NCBI GenBank assembly: GCA_040357565.1
Contig: JBDODJ010000054.1
Reading direction: 5' to 3' (one strand)
DNA: 64,000 nucleotides
DNA from: Cercozoa sp. M6MM
Taxonomy: Eukaryota; Endomyxa: Ascetosporea
How positions within the stretch are numbered: the first letter of the stretch is position 1; each line of letters starts with the position of its first letter. This document shows positions 27,628 to 42,300 of this stretch, in pieces. The position numbers and the translations under genes were made by a program. The notes under the pieces were generated by a model that ran no database searches, was not told the origin of the DNA, and worked only from the letters and a program-made list of their open reading frames with translations.

Positions 27628-27830
27628 CCCGGATTGGCGGGGCGTCTTTGCAAAATCCTACCGTTAGGGGTTGTGGGCTTTCCTAAGTTTCCTTGACGGA
27701 CCCTATTATTTGCCCTTGGGTATCTGGTAGGTGTAGGTAGTTACTGCACCCCTGGACGGTTTTCACTTTTTTGATGATAGGGATTTTCCCCTTCCAAGAC
27801 CAAAGAAAAAAAGCGCCCCGCCAATCTGGG
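27628..27830. mobile_element. Candidate MITE with about 22-bp terminal inverted repeats
   Basis: The left end CCCGGATTGGCGGGGCG and the right end, read in reverse complement, CCCAGATTGGCGGGGCG match at 16 of 17 positions, with T-rich sequence following in both. The 203-bp element has no coding capacity. I see no clear target-site duplication. It lies between the kinase and SNARE genes. Confidence 0.55.
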
Positions 27831-27954
27831 ACCGACGTACCCTGACTATTCCAGTGCTAGTAGGTAGTCGAATACAGAGCGCAGTACTGCTGTACATGAT
27901 GAGCGACTCTTGTTTACGTTTAACAATTTGCCGTAGCGCTGAGACTACGTTACG

Positions 27955-28310
27955 TCAGCGCATTAGACGACGCATGCGACGGGTGTTGCTCTCGATGCGC
28001 GCTTCAGCTTCAGTAGCACGCTCGTCAATCTCTTCCAGACCCTGAACACACAGACACATACAGACACACAGACACAGACACACGTACACAGGCGTACAAG
28101 AAACATAAAGGAAACACGCCGGTGAATAGTATATACCTCGTTGTGTGCCTGCATCTCAGTGTTCATGAGACGAGCCATATCGCCAAGTCGACGCACGCTG
28201 CCGTGCAGTTCATCAAGCATCTCGTTGCCTGCCTGCTGTGTCTGATTCTCCTATCGGTTTGAACCAACACACGAGCAGCAGCATACAGCATACAGCATAC
28301 AGCATACAGC

Positions 28311-28359
<49 letters not shown>

Positions 28360-29478
28360 CAAAGAAAGCACAAGGTACATCAAACTCGGTCTGCTGACCA
28401 CTGCGCAGTGTGTCAATGCGTCGTTGCAACGACGCGTCCACACTGGCACCCTGTCGCTCTGAAAAAACAGAGACACATAAAACCACAGATGCCACTGGTA
28501 CCGAGTAAAGTACCACTGTTTTTTTGTTGCCTTATGAGCGCATCATCGATTTGGCGGTCGTGTGCGTCAGTGATACGACCACTTGCGACACCATCCTTTC
28601 TATACACGCGTGGACATGTATATCCACGTCTAATTTTGGTGTTTATAAAAAAGAGTACTCGCGCGCGGCAGCCCGTTCGGCCTCGCTGCGAGGTTTGTTC
28701 TTGCGAAACAATGACGTGAAAAACCTGCGCACAAAGGAATCGAATGAAACAGATAAAACACAAAAATACACAAATACAAGTGTGACCCTTTCATGTTCTT
28801 GAGCGTCTTCTCCGAGTGCTCAAGCGACGCGTTCGCCTCGTCCAGCGATCGTCCCACATCGTCGATTTGCTGCACGAACACTGCAACATGCGAAATATGA
28901 GAACTGATGGTGCAGACGTACCTCGCGCTGGTGCCGCAGCTGTCGCAGACTTTGCGCACCGTCACTGCACACAGCGCACCCTGAAACTTACTTCATGCAG
29001 TGGGAGAAAGGCATGCACCTTTCGGCAGCACGTGCCATGGCGAGACTGCGCTGCAGCGACTCCTGAGCGGCCTGCTCGTGTCGCAGCACTTTCATTTGTG
29101 TGCGCTGCTGCGGCGCCTACAAGCAAACACGCAGTTCCTTAGTAAGCTGTGATACCACACACAGATTTCCCAAACATACCAGGTGAGAAAGCGACGCATC
29201 GGCATCAATCTCTGCCGACAATTGCGCAACCTGCAGCACCTCACAAGCATCGACGCGTAAACATACACAACTTGTACATCTGTACCTGCTGTTTGCGTTG
29301 TTCACGCGACTCATAAACGCGCGAACTTTGTGCTTCTGCACGATCTTGCAGTCGACTGAGGCACACAGAGGTAGCACATGCTAGATAGGTTGCAGGTTTC
29401 GCAACCGATGCCCGCGTACCGATTGCGTGCAGCTCGTCGTTCGGCACGTCGTGCCGCGCGCTCTTCAAGCGTCGACAT
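27955..29478 (-). CDS. SNAP-25-family Qbc-SNARE (SNAP29-like)
   Basis: This family supplies two SNARE helices to membrane-fusion complexes. The ATG at 29476-29478 starts MSTLEERAARRAERRAARNR. Exons read DRAEAQSSRVYESREQRKQQ, VAQLSAEIDADASLSHL and KVLRHEQAAQESLQRSLAMA. The first (Qb) SNARE motif centres on LRQLRHQRE and IDDVGRSLDEANASLEHSEK. A linker (RFFTSLFRKNKPRSEAERAA) lacks the cysteine cluster that is palmitoylated in SNAP-25. The second (Qc) motif is NEMLDELHGSVRRLGDMARL with MNTEMQAHNE and GLEEIDERATEAEARIESNT. Heptad spacing and central Gln residues fit Q-SNAREs. The stop is at 27955-27957. Introns carry (CA)n on the plus strand. Confidence 0.83.
28313..28358. repeat. (CA)n microsatellite in a SNARE-gene intron
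   Basis: A pure CA tract preceded by ATACAGC repeats, (TG)n on the sense strand. Confidence 0.92.
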
Positions 29479-29818
29479 TGCCCTGCCTTCACACAGCAAC
29501 AATCTCCAAGCTTATAGGAGCGAACAGTACATTTGGAAGGAAAACCTCAGAAAAGACGAACTCGCGAGAACAGCAGAATAATCTGATGCGAGGCTAGAGC
29601 CGTGTTAATGTCTGCAGCTACGTGTTACTACTACACCTAAGTTTTAGAGAGCTGCGAGACCAGATTATGGCGCAGTTTTAAGCCCAAAAGTTAGAATTTA
29701 CACCTTGAGAGCCCGAGCCAAAACTTTTCAAGGGAGCACAGTTTTGCTTTCGCCAGTGGCTCTAAGTCGCTCTGCAAGTCGCTGTGGCGTTGTTATCAGG
29801 CCGAGCACTAGTCTGCGC
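29479..29818. promoter_or_regulatory. Divergent promoter region, SNARE / LAMMER kinase
   Basis: These 340 bp between divergent start codons probably contain both promoters. No specific element is recognisable. Confidence 0.4.
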
Positions 29819-31156
29819 ATGTCGGACTCCAGCGGCGCTGACTATGACGAGGTCGGTCGCTGCAATCTCAATGGCGGCGAGCTCGTGCGTGACCGCGACG
29901 ACAAGCGCTGCTACAGGGTATCAAACTCACGTAAAACCTGCACTCTTTACCTAAAGCTCGGTGTTAGAGCGAAGTTTTCTCGTGAAGCGCATATTGTTGT
30001 GCAGGTGCTGCGACGTGCAGGGGTGGGCACGTTTGGTACGGTTTATTCCGTGCTAAATGAGCGTACGGGCCATCGCACTGCCATCAAGATTGTGCGCTCG
30101 GTTCCGCGCTACCTGGTAGCTTGCTTTGTCGGGTATCCTCTTGTGCTTTTTTAGGTGTTTTGCAACTGCAGGATGCTGCCGAAATCGAGGTCGAGATTCT
30201 CGAGAAAATGAAGCGACGCGCTGAGGCACAAGGCATCGATCTGCGCGAGCGTTCGATTGTTCCTGTGATTGATCACTTTTGGGTACAGCCTCCCTTTGCC
30301 TTGCGTTGTCTTGCTTGTTGACGACGAGTTGTGTTTGTGTGCTTCAGACGAAACAAAACGAAAACAAGCACCTGGTGATTGAGTTCGAGTCGCTCGGACC
30401 CTCGCTGTACGATGAGATCAAAGCGTACAGTTTGTTCTTTTTTGACTCTTGAAAGATGAAAGCTCGATCGTGATTTGACCCGTGGTGCAGCAATCGTCAC
30501 AGAGGCTTCCGTTTCTCCCGCGTGCGCAACTTTGCGAAACAGATGTGTCGCGCACTTGACTGTACCTACCTCCGCGCTGACGTGTTTTGTTTGTGATATA
30601 CGTTTCTCCAACGTCTGACCCGAATGGACCGCAGTCATGCACACGACGTGCGACTTGACGCACACCGACATCAAGCCGGAAAACGTGCTGCTCGTCGATG
30701 CGCATCGCGACGAGATTCGAGTCATTGATTTCGGCGTACTTTCCTGCCTGTGTCTCGTCCGCGCGGAAGTTAACTGAGTGACCATAGTACTGTGTCTTTG
30801 TATCGGTAGGGTGCCACATTCTCGGAGCAGCATCATTCGAAAATGGTCAACACGCGACAGTACCGCGCGCCTGAGGTATTGTCTTTTGTTTTATTGGTAT
30901 ATTGGTTTATTGACATATTGGTAAACGGTATATTGGTAAACTGATATTGCCATCAGCTGGTAACTTTGTATTTGTCCAGGTGATTCTGGGCCTGCCGTGG
31001 TCACACTCGAGTGACATGTGGTCGCTGGGCTGCATGCTGGTGGAACTGGTGACTGGCGCGCTGCTGTTCCAGACGCACGAGGATCACGAACACCTGGCGC
31101 TAATGGAGAGGGTACCTCGCGTCTATTCTGTGCATACTGTATAGTTGTGTCTGTGT

Positions 31157-31188
<32 letters not shown>

Positions 31189-32192
31189 CTGTCTGTGTGT
31201 CTGTGTGTGTGTGTGTGTATGTATGTGTATGTGTGTGTATGTGTGTGTGTGTATGTGTGTGTAGATACTGGACAAGGACCTTCCGCAAAGCATGCTGCAG
31301 TCTGCCGCTGTGGTGCACTTCCGCAACAGGCTTGTTTCGTGTGTGTGCTTGTGTGAGTGTGCTGGTGTCTGGGCAGAACTATCGTCGTCGTGCACGCCGT
31401 CATGATCGTAGGGTACCGCTGCTGCTGTCCTGACTTGTCCTCTCGTTCTTTGTAACCCTTCCTTCCCTCCTCCATCCTGGCTCGCCTGCAGAAGGACAAG
31501 CGCGACCGCTCGCCGTCGGTGGTGCCGCTGGAGAATGTGTTCGAGTTCGATCGCTCGAGCGACAAGTTCCTCCTGTCGCGTCTCAGTCAGGACAACGACG
31601 AGGTAGCATCCTTAAACACACTCTTCGCTCCTTTAACAACACACACCGCCCCTTTAACCAAATTCGCGTATACACAGGAAGCAAGTGCCTCGCCGGACAA
31701 GGTTCGCATGATCTGGCCGCCTCGTGTACCGCACCCGCGTCGCGAGAAGGTACATCAACTGCTCTACCCCTACCCCTTTACTCCCACCCCTTTACTCCCA
31801 CCCCTTTACTCCCACCCCNNNNNNNNNNACCCCTTTACTCCCACCCCTTTACTCCCACCCCTTTACTCCCACCCCTTTACCCACCCTTTACCCACCCCTA
31901 GTCCCTTATTCCTCTACCTTCCCTATATATTGAAGGACACGGTGGAGTTCGTGCGACACGCACCACGCATCGCCGACAGCGTGCGTCGTGCGCTGCGCCG
32001 GCAGAGCGATCCCGACCGCAACGACTCCAAAATGCAGCGCGACTTTGCTGATCTGGTAGGTCAACCAACACTCTCACGCCCTCCCTCAGGTAGTCAATCT
32101 ACCCCCCCCCCCAGGTGCATCGGATGCTCGACTTCTCGCCGTCGCGACGGATCAGCGCTGCTGATGCGCTGCGGCATTCCTTCTTCCAGTAG
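29819..32192 (+). CDS. LAMMER/CLK-family dual-specificity kinase
   Basis: CLK kinases phosphorylate SR splicing factors in the nucleus. The ATG at 29819 starts MSDSSGADYDEVGRCNLNGG. The kinase has GVGTFGTVYSVLNERTGHRT, the Lys in AIKIVR, HLVIEFESLGPSLYDEIK, a catalytic loop with the LAMMER-type HTDIKPENVLL, VIDFG, then NTRQYRAPEVILGLPWSHSS and DMWSLGCMLVEL. The family signature EHLAMMER appears as EHLALMERIL. The C lobe continues to VEFVRHAPRIADSVRRALRR and ends VHRMLDFSPSRRISAADALR followed by HSFFQ at 32192. The N-terminal region is short and lacks the RS domain of animal CLKs. One intron contains a (TG)n tract (31144-31263) and another a CCCCTTTACTCCCA minisatellite with a 10-N gap. Confidence 0.92.
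31144..31263. repeat. (TG)n microsatellite ending at a splice acceptor in the LAMMER-kinase gene
   Basis: TG, TCTG and TATG units run directly into the acceptor TAG before ATACTGGACAAGG. Confidence 0.93.
31765..31895. repeat. CCCCTTTACTCCCA minisatellite with 10-N gap in an intron
   Basis: At least eight 14-bp units flank ten Ns (31819-31828). The array is in sense orientation in an intron of the LAMMER-kinase gene. Confidence 0.93.
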
Positions 32193-32280
32193 CACAGCGA
32201 ATTGAACCCCCTCCACCTGTGCCACTTACCTCCGTGTGGGGAGCAGAGTTAAGGAACGCCGCTCTCGCTCGCGTTCCACG

Positions 32281-32461
32281 ATGGCCTCCTCGCGCAGCGG
32301 TGCGCGTCGGAGTCGAAGCCGCAGCAGGTGCCTTGTCCACCCTCGTGATGTGTCCATATGCCGATGTGTATCTGTGCAACGGCAGACGTCGTCGCAGTCG
32401 TAGCAGAAGTCACCGTCGCAGTCGCCGTGGCACTGACACGTCGTCGCGCGACCGGCGTTAA
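32281..32461 (+). CDS. Predicted 40-aa RS-rich micro-protein
   Basis: The ATG at 32281 opens MASSRSGARRSRSRS, and a donor AG|GTGCCT at 32327 pairs with the acceptor GGCAG at 32385. The frame is kept (phase 2, AG+A = Arg) into RRRSRSRSHRRSRRGTDTSS and RDRR with a stop at 32459-32461. Of 40 residues about three quarters are Arg or Ser. It begins 88 bp after the stop of the LAMMER kinase on the same strand. RS sequences are substrates of CLK kinases. It could be a separate small SR protein, an alternative 3' exon of the kinase, or a chance frame; the matching splice phase favours real coding. Confidence 0.5.
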
Positions 32462-32967
32462 CCCACTAAGCCTTTGGTTGCGTCAAGGCGCAAAAAAGGA
32501 TGCGAGACTGCGTCATCGCGCTAAAGATATCTCGAGATTGAGCGGTACAAGCTCGTATGCTTCCATCATTTTTGAAATCGCGATCTATCGCTTGTCCGAG
32601 CAGAGCGTCCGGTTACGTTAGCAGGTGCTGCGCTGTACCGTGAGTTTGTTGCAAGACCGCCAAATGCAAATCTTGGTGGAGACAAAGTAAGAATGTGAGG
32701 TCGTTTTAAACAGTGTTCGTCCGACGTCCCGTAAAACTGAAAGATATTAGAAGAGAGATTACCCAAGGTAAAGCCGTCGTTACACCTGATATCTGGAAAG
32801 AGGGCTGTTTCTAGTCTAGAAAGGCTGCTCGCCACTCTGGGCAACACTTAATTGTTAAGTGACCAGCTCACTTCTCGTCTTACATTTTAGCAAAAAATTT
32901 AAGCTTCAGAAGAGGCGAAACAGCGGATGTGCCGCTTTGCGCGATAGGTGGTGTATAAAACACCGGT

Positions 32968-32973
32968 TTTATT
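32968..32973 (-). terminator. AATAAA poly(A) signal for histone H3
   Basis: On the minus strand AATAAA lies just 3' of a stem-loop and about 110 nt after the H3 stop codon. Confidence 0.6.
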
Positions 32974-32976
32974 TTG

Positions 32977-33001
32977 GGAGACACAGATACTCAGTGTCTC
33001 C
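32977..33001 (-). terminator. Stem-loop in the histone H3 3' region
   Basis: GGAGACAC and GTGTCTCC form a perfect 8-bp stem around a 9-nt loop about 80 nt after the H3 stop. Position and shape recall the metazoan histone 3' stem-loop, but the sequence and loop size differ from that consensus. Confidence 0.5.
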
Positions 33002-33079
33002 ACGGAGCAAGACGGAAACACGCCATTCTCCCGAGAAGCGAAGGCAACAGGAAGACTTCCGACGCGAGGCGCAGAAGAC

Positions 33080-33605
<526 letters not shown>

Positions 33606-33700
33606 TGTTTTTTAACGCGAAAGGTCGAGCTGGGAAATTTCTCTGACCTGGCCTGAAAGAAGAGTCCCTTGCGTCAAAACAGTTCAGTGTGCCAGAGCTG

Positions 33701-33825
33701 ATTGGTCAAAGTTGCCGAGTGTGCCACCATTTTACCAAAAAACTATCTATAGTGCATTTTGTCTGCTCTAAGTTTGCTCACCAACGCAAAATACCACTTA
33801 GATTGCTCCAGCAAGCTATGATTGG
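33701..33825 (-). promoter_or_regulatory. Two CCAAT boxes upstream of histone H3
   Basis: ATTGG at 33701-33705 and 33821-33825 are CCAAT on the minus strand, 96 and 216 bp upstream of the H3 start. Histone promoters commonly use CCAAT boxes; the function here is inferred. Confidence 0.45.
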
Positions 33826-34659
33826 CGTTAAAGCACTCCAATAATGTGAAAATGTCTTATCTTTGTTGGATTCTTAAGGGAGCTTGGTTACTTCGCATGT
33901 AATCTTTTCGGTTTTTCGCCAGCCGTAGTTCGTCTAGCGGGGCATAGACTCACTCGCATAGGTTTTATTAAACATGAGCATCTTTTGCTGCCTCCATGTG
34001 CCTCAACTCGCCCAAAACAGTGCAACGTCCCCTCCGCGACAAAAAACTCTCCAAGAGACCCCCATTCTCAAAACACATGCTTTCGTCGGTTAAACGGCTG
34101 TTTTGTCGTTTTCCTTTGTCTCCCCACATTTTGGGGCACTCGTGCACGCCAGGGCGAAGTGCCCCGCCGCAGCACGATTTTTGTCGTAAAAATGTCGTGT
34201 TCCCCGAAAATCAGGCAGAAACCGGGCCTGCTGATACACACTTTCTTTTCTAGAGTTCACGAGAGACAATCTGCACGCTGCAACATCCTGTTCTGGGCGA
34301 GAGCTGTTGCTGCGACTTTTGGCGATGCCACAAAAAGAACTAAAGAAGTAAAAGTCCGGATCAAATGACGACCGACGTTGAAAATATCCACGAAGCGAAG
34401 AGCGCTGCATCGAAGTTTACCCCAAACAGGTTTAACGCAGACGCTTAAAAGTTGTTGAGGAAGAACTGATCTTTGGGCAGAGGTATATTTGTGTTGCGTG
34501 TTCGCGTCGTACAGCCTGGATCTAAATTTTGTTCTAAATCAACAGAGCCACTGAACACCAAACTCCAAACTTTAAACTTTTTTCACAACTGAGGGTTATT
34601 TTCCGCGCGGAGCACTCGGTTCGATTGACTAATAGTCAGTAGTTCAAACAGCAATAGAG
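33826..34659. other. 0.8-kb intergenic region between H3 and the next minus-strand gene
   Basis: A plus-strand open frame of 127 codons (33985-34368) has no homology I recognise. A small imperfect hairpin (CACGATTTTTG ... AAAAATGTCGTG) lies near 34170-34200. No supported gene. Confidence 0.4.
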
Positions 34660-37370
<2,711 letters not shown>

Positions 37371-37647
37371 TTAGTGATTTATACACTTTACGCACACACC
37401 CCCACACTCGTGTGGCAACCTTTTAGGCTTTCTTGCATCCTCTTCACGCATTATTGTAGCCACTTTGGTCGGCAACACTGTTGCAGTTGTTGATCACGGA
37501 TCAAACCGCCTTCGTTTTACTTCGGCTGGCAGAGGACAACGCGTATTTTGCAGCTCTTAAACGCGTTCTTGCTGTGTGGGGCTTCGATCGCTGCATCCCA
37601 CAGGTGCGCCAAAAACACCAAATTTTCAGTTTTCAAAAACTGCCAAG

Positions 37648-38334
37648 ATGACCTCCCACGTACATCGAGACAAAGTCGAAAAGGTAAGACTGATTCCGCT
37701 GCCAGCAGACTGGCGTTAACTTTGTGCCCACTGGCTTAGGCATTATCGGAACATGGCATATCGCAAGCTCGTTTGGTTAGTGTCGGCACGCTAAATGACA
37801 TCGTATATCTTAGTGCCATTTTGGTTGCCTCTGTCTGACCGAGACACCACTTCGTTAGGTGTACTACGAGTGCGAGTTGAGAAACTCTTCGCTGATTTGG
37901 AACGTGTTTCGACGGTTCCAGGACTTTGAGGTACTCCAGTACTCGCACATAGTTGAAAGGCATCAAAGTCATATCTTGTAGACACTGAGGGAGAGTCTGC
38001 GTACCACGGGACAGCTGTACCTACGCGAGATCCGCAAGCGAACGCCGCCAAACGAGCCGCCGTTTCCTACAAAGGTATCGAGCATGTCCGTGCTGTCAAG
38101 GTAAATTACTGTAGATTTACAACAGTGATGTCTATGTTGTTGCAGGCCAGCAAGATATGGACTGACCACTTAAGTGCCAGTCTGGTGCACGAGCGGCACG
38201 TACTGTTGAACAACTTTCTGCAGTTTGCGACGTCGGCGACCTTTGTGCAGACACCGGCCGTTGTCGACTTCGTGCTGCCGAACAGCACCGACAATTGTGT
38301 AACTATGTTTTACCAGTTTTACCTGCCTGGGTAG
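37648..38334 (+). CDS. PX-domain protein (phosphoinositide binding)
   Basis: PX domains bind phosphatidylinositol phosphates on endosomes. The ATG at 37648 starts MTSHVHRDKVEK, spliced to ALSEHGISQAR, then VYYECELRNSSLIWNVFRRF with QDFE (the beta-strand and RRFxDF signature), LRESLRTTGQLYLREIRKRT, PPNEPPFPTK (the PxxP loop), and ASLVHERHVLLNNFLQFATS with PAVVDFVLPN, matching the R-x-x-L-x-x-F-L and terminal FL pattern of PX. The ligand-binding Arg after SLVHE is present. The stop at 38332-38334 may be intronic; acidic open segments near 38370-38420 and 38500-38530 could be further exons. A small sorting-nexin-like protein is the best guess. Confidence 0.75.
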
Positions 38335-39396
38335 ACATCGTTTCGCTGTGCCGGCGTTGTGAGTGCAGAAGAGACTGACGCCGCTGAAACTGTCGGCAGG
38401 CGCGTGCCAACATCGTGAAGATGATTGTTTCAATATCAGGTAAACTAAATCTGCGACAACCACTGATGCTATACTAAATCTATCGATAACGAGAAACCGG
38501 CAGTGAAAGTGAAAGCGACGGTGATGACGGTTGTAAAGTGCACTGCACCTTGCCGTCTGCAGTTCGAATGACGAATCGCGCCACTGCCTTTCGCAGTGCA
38601 AACGAGGCAGTCGAAATTGGACGCGCTTAAAACGTTTCTCTGACTTTGTGCGATTTGACGCCTCTCTACGTGGTTGCTTTCCGCTTTCAAATTTGTTTGG
38701 ATGTGTACCTGGTGGGACATCTCTCTGCTTTACCTGTGCTTTAACTGCACCGTGCTTCCAGAGGAACTCACACTGGCCGGCATACCGACGTCTTTGGTTT
38801 ATTGCCGACGCTGCCGAGCCGGCAGCCAAAGCTATGTAGACTATTGATATCCTCCCCTGTGCAGCATGTCCATGTATTGCACTGACACTATACGTATGAA
38901 AGTAGTGATCAATCACCAAGACGCCAAGTTTATTGAACGACGTCGCTTGTGTTAGCATCTCTTTGTCTCTCACTGTGTCGAACCTGCGTGGTAGTGTTGA
39001 AATCATGCTGTGTGCTGGTTGCAGTGTTGCAAAGCTACCTCTGTCGCATTCTGCGCCTGGGAGAAACTGCCAACAGTGTTACGGTACAGTTTACCTTGTA
39101 ACCCTTCATGGTGCGCGGCAGTGTTTAAGTTAATATTTCACCGCCTCAGACTGCACGGTTTCTCGACTTGTGAGAGAATCTACATCTAATTGTCAGTTAA
39201 GACGACTGGCCGCACATCTATGTCGACTCTACAGTAGCGGCGTGGGCGACTCAAATCGCCCGCTTTGACGGACGGAGACCGGTTTGCACTGGCAGTTCGC
39301 TAAGTTACTATCTCACGTCAGTTACAACGCTACTGAACTGACTCATCGCATCATGATCTTAATTGAAGAACGACCGCCTTTTGCTGGTCTGGCTGA
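38335..39396. other. About 1.1 kb without a supported gene
   Basis: It may contain terminal exons of the PX gene (near 38370-38640). A 278-codon ATG-initiated minus-strand frame (38170-39006) overlaps PX coding sequence and looks spurious. No repeat or regulatory element is evident. Confidence 0.35.
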
Positions 39397-42300
39397 TTAA
39401 AAGTTCTGCTGCGAACCTCCTGGGCTTCCGGGGGTGTCGTCGTTCACCTACGGCAAATAATGAATGAAGACTCACATTCACAACAACAACTCCGAAGCAG
39501 CGGCATACCTGTTGCTGGACGGCAGCTCGTGCACGTTGCAAATCGTCGCTGGTGCAAGCAGAGACACCGCGTGGACTCGATGGCCGGGACGAAGGGCACG
39601 GACACAACACGCTTGTTTGAAGATCGGCCGGTACGCGCGGCTGTCGACGGAACACAGACTTCATCAAAAAGCCGAGTCACTTTGAGTTAATGTAAAAAAG
39701 TTACATCAGCGGACTGCAGGATGAGTGCTTCCGGAATTGGTGCATCAAAGGGCAGCGCATCGAAAGCTCTCCGTCGTGCCGTGCAGTCGACGATGCGAGA
39801 GTTTTGATTGTCCGGCAGTATGAAACCACACTCCCAGTTGGCAGGGCACGGTAGACAGGGCAACCTTATCACACAGGGAGTTTCGTAGTTCAAACTCTCG
39901 CCCCACAAAAGAGAGGATTTGAAATACCACATCCCAGGCAACGTAAAGGAGCCAACTTCACACGGTGCCACGTACAGTGTCTCTGCGCTGAGTGTGTGTC
40001 CAAGCTTCGACAAATCACTCTCGAGCACTTCTTTCTCGGCCGTTGTGAGCTTGTCTGGAGAAACCAACCTCAATAAAAATGACAAGTACTCAGAGCTCCA
40101 GATTGAAGGAGCGCACCAAATGCTATGCGTAGATCGGACGACATCGCTGAAAGAAAACTCTCGCGCTGCACAATGTCCTGCACGTCGATGCTGAAGGCCG
40201 TGTCGAGACTCTCTTGCCGATTGCGCAGCAGCAGACGATCGGTGGGCGACAACTGACGACTGCGATCGGCGACGCTGCCGTCTTGCAGCAACAGAATGTT
40301 GTTGACGCTGTCTTCCAGGATTTGTGCCCTCGGTATCTACTCACCGGGATAAACTTAAAAGCAACTGAAGGCAATTTAAGTAGAATACCAATTGAGAATC
40401 AAGTCGGATCACTGCAGGTCGCAGTGGGATGCACTGGTAGTTCCGTGGGCAAGGTGTGCACACCTTGCTGACTAGAGCGGCACCATCCACCGCCTTTGCG
40501 CCCGATCCAAACACATCTGGGCAGATAAACCGGTCAATTCAATAGAAGCCATGTGCAGTTGATGTACTTGAGGCAGTGAACGAAGCAGAAGCAGTGTCGG
40601 TGATGCGTCGTCGTGCCAAGACGTCAACACGTTCCATGAAAGCATCGTCAGTGTGTGCACGAGCGAATTGTCCTACGGCACATCGAAAGCGCACGCTCGT
40701 CTGAAACTCTTCGCCAGGCACAAAGTAGGAGGCCACAACAGAGTCGGAGACACTGGGTGCCAGCACTGCCGCCGGCGGTGCTCCGGGGCACGCATGCCCG
40801 CTGTCCACACACACGCTCTCTCACACACACACACCCACACACACACTTACACACACACGCGCTAATATCCACTGTGGCAAGTTCTGATATAGTACTCGCA
40901 GAGTGTGCAGAGAGGAGCGTTGCCCTGTGACCACTGTCCGCGCGGGCACAAGCGACAGAACTGCACGGGTGGTTGCAAGGGGTCGCACATGCCCACTTCT
41001 AACGGACTCAAGTCGCGCAAGTCAACGTCGGTGGCGCACCAAGTGAAAGGCGACACTTGTGCTAACAACGAAGGTGTCGCCTGTAGTGCGCGTTGGATTT
41101 GAGCCGCTCGTGCTTTCAACTGTTCCTCCAGCCGAGCAGTTGGTGGTACTGCACTCACACTCGTTTCACTGATTCAATGGTGAACTCATTCTAAAACTTA
41201 CAGGCTCCACGACGCGGCTCGGGTTCGCCAGTGATCGCGTCGCGCTTCGCAGGCTGCAGCATCTGCGCACACGTGCTGTAGCGATCAACTACTTCCCCGG
41301 GCAGTCGAAACGGAAAGATGCAGGCGTCGTCGGTCACGGTGCGCACGTCGCCAAACACGATCTGCAATCCCGCAGTCGCCAAAGGACGCAGCCACGTCGG
41401 TACACACTGCAGCGGATTCTCTCGCAAGTCAAGCACACGTAGTGCTGGATGTGTTGTCTATCCACACACACACACACACGCCCCCACACACACACAGACA
41501 CATATACACACACACGTACACATAAGAGTCACATAACTGAGTAGAATTTCCGATTCAGGTACCGAGGTAACAAAGTTGCGAGGCAGGTTCTGCAGCAAGT
41601 TGCCACGCAGTGAGAGTCGCGTGAGTTTCGGAAACACCGTTGTGGTCGTTGTCGGAGCTGCTCGTGTGGCAAAGATGCGTGCAGTCACATTGGCCAGTGT
41701 GCGCGTGCGAGCTATCTCGACTTCTTCCAAGCCAGGTGCCATGTCACCCAGCAAACCATCCGAGACCATTCTATTTACCATTAGTTTTATTTTAGCAAAG
41801 AAAATGAGGTTGAGTAAGAAAAGTACCGCAGCGGAACGTCTCGTACGATAAAGCGTCGCACGGTGTCGCCCAAGGCCGGCAAGTTGTTAGCATTTAAGAA
41901 GGCGAGTCCACGCGGCGGCGGCAAGGCAGCGACACTGATGTCGCCTGCATGCGACGTGCGCATCGATGGAACGCCCGACACTGAGAAGTTCGTGATACGA
42001 CTTGGCATGTTGCTTGGCATGCCATTGTCCGAGTAGGTCATGAGTCGGATGTCACGCAGTGCAGGCGACGACAGCACCGACACCGACATGAAAGGTGCGT
42101 CGCCATTGGCAGGCGCCAGTTTCGCTGCCGTCGCCTGGTCGGCCACGCGCAGTTCGAGCGTGTTCAACAGCTCGCAGTTGTCGACCGTGATTCGCGGCTG
42201 TCCTCCCACGGCGAGAGCGAGTGTACGCAAACGCGAGTTGTCGCTCAGGTCGAGTGACTGTAGGCCGGTGAGAGGTATCAGCGAGTCAGTGGTACCCGTG

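Noticed and set aside
33985-34368. A 127-codon frame on the plus strand downstream of the H3 promoter
   Set aside because: No recognisable motif and overlapping open frames on both strands; no splice or start context to support it.
38170-39006. A 278-codon ATG-initiated frame on the minus strand
   Set aside because: It overlaps the PX-domain coding exon on the other strand, has no recognisable domain or hydrophobic pattern, and its composition looks random.
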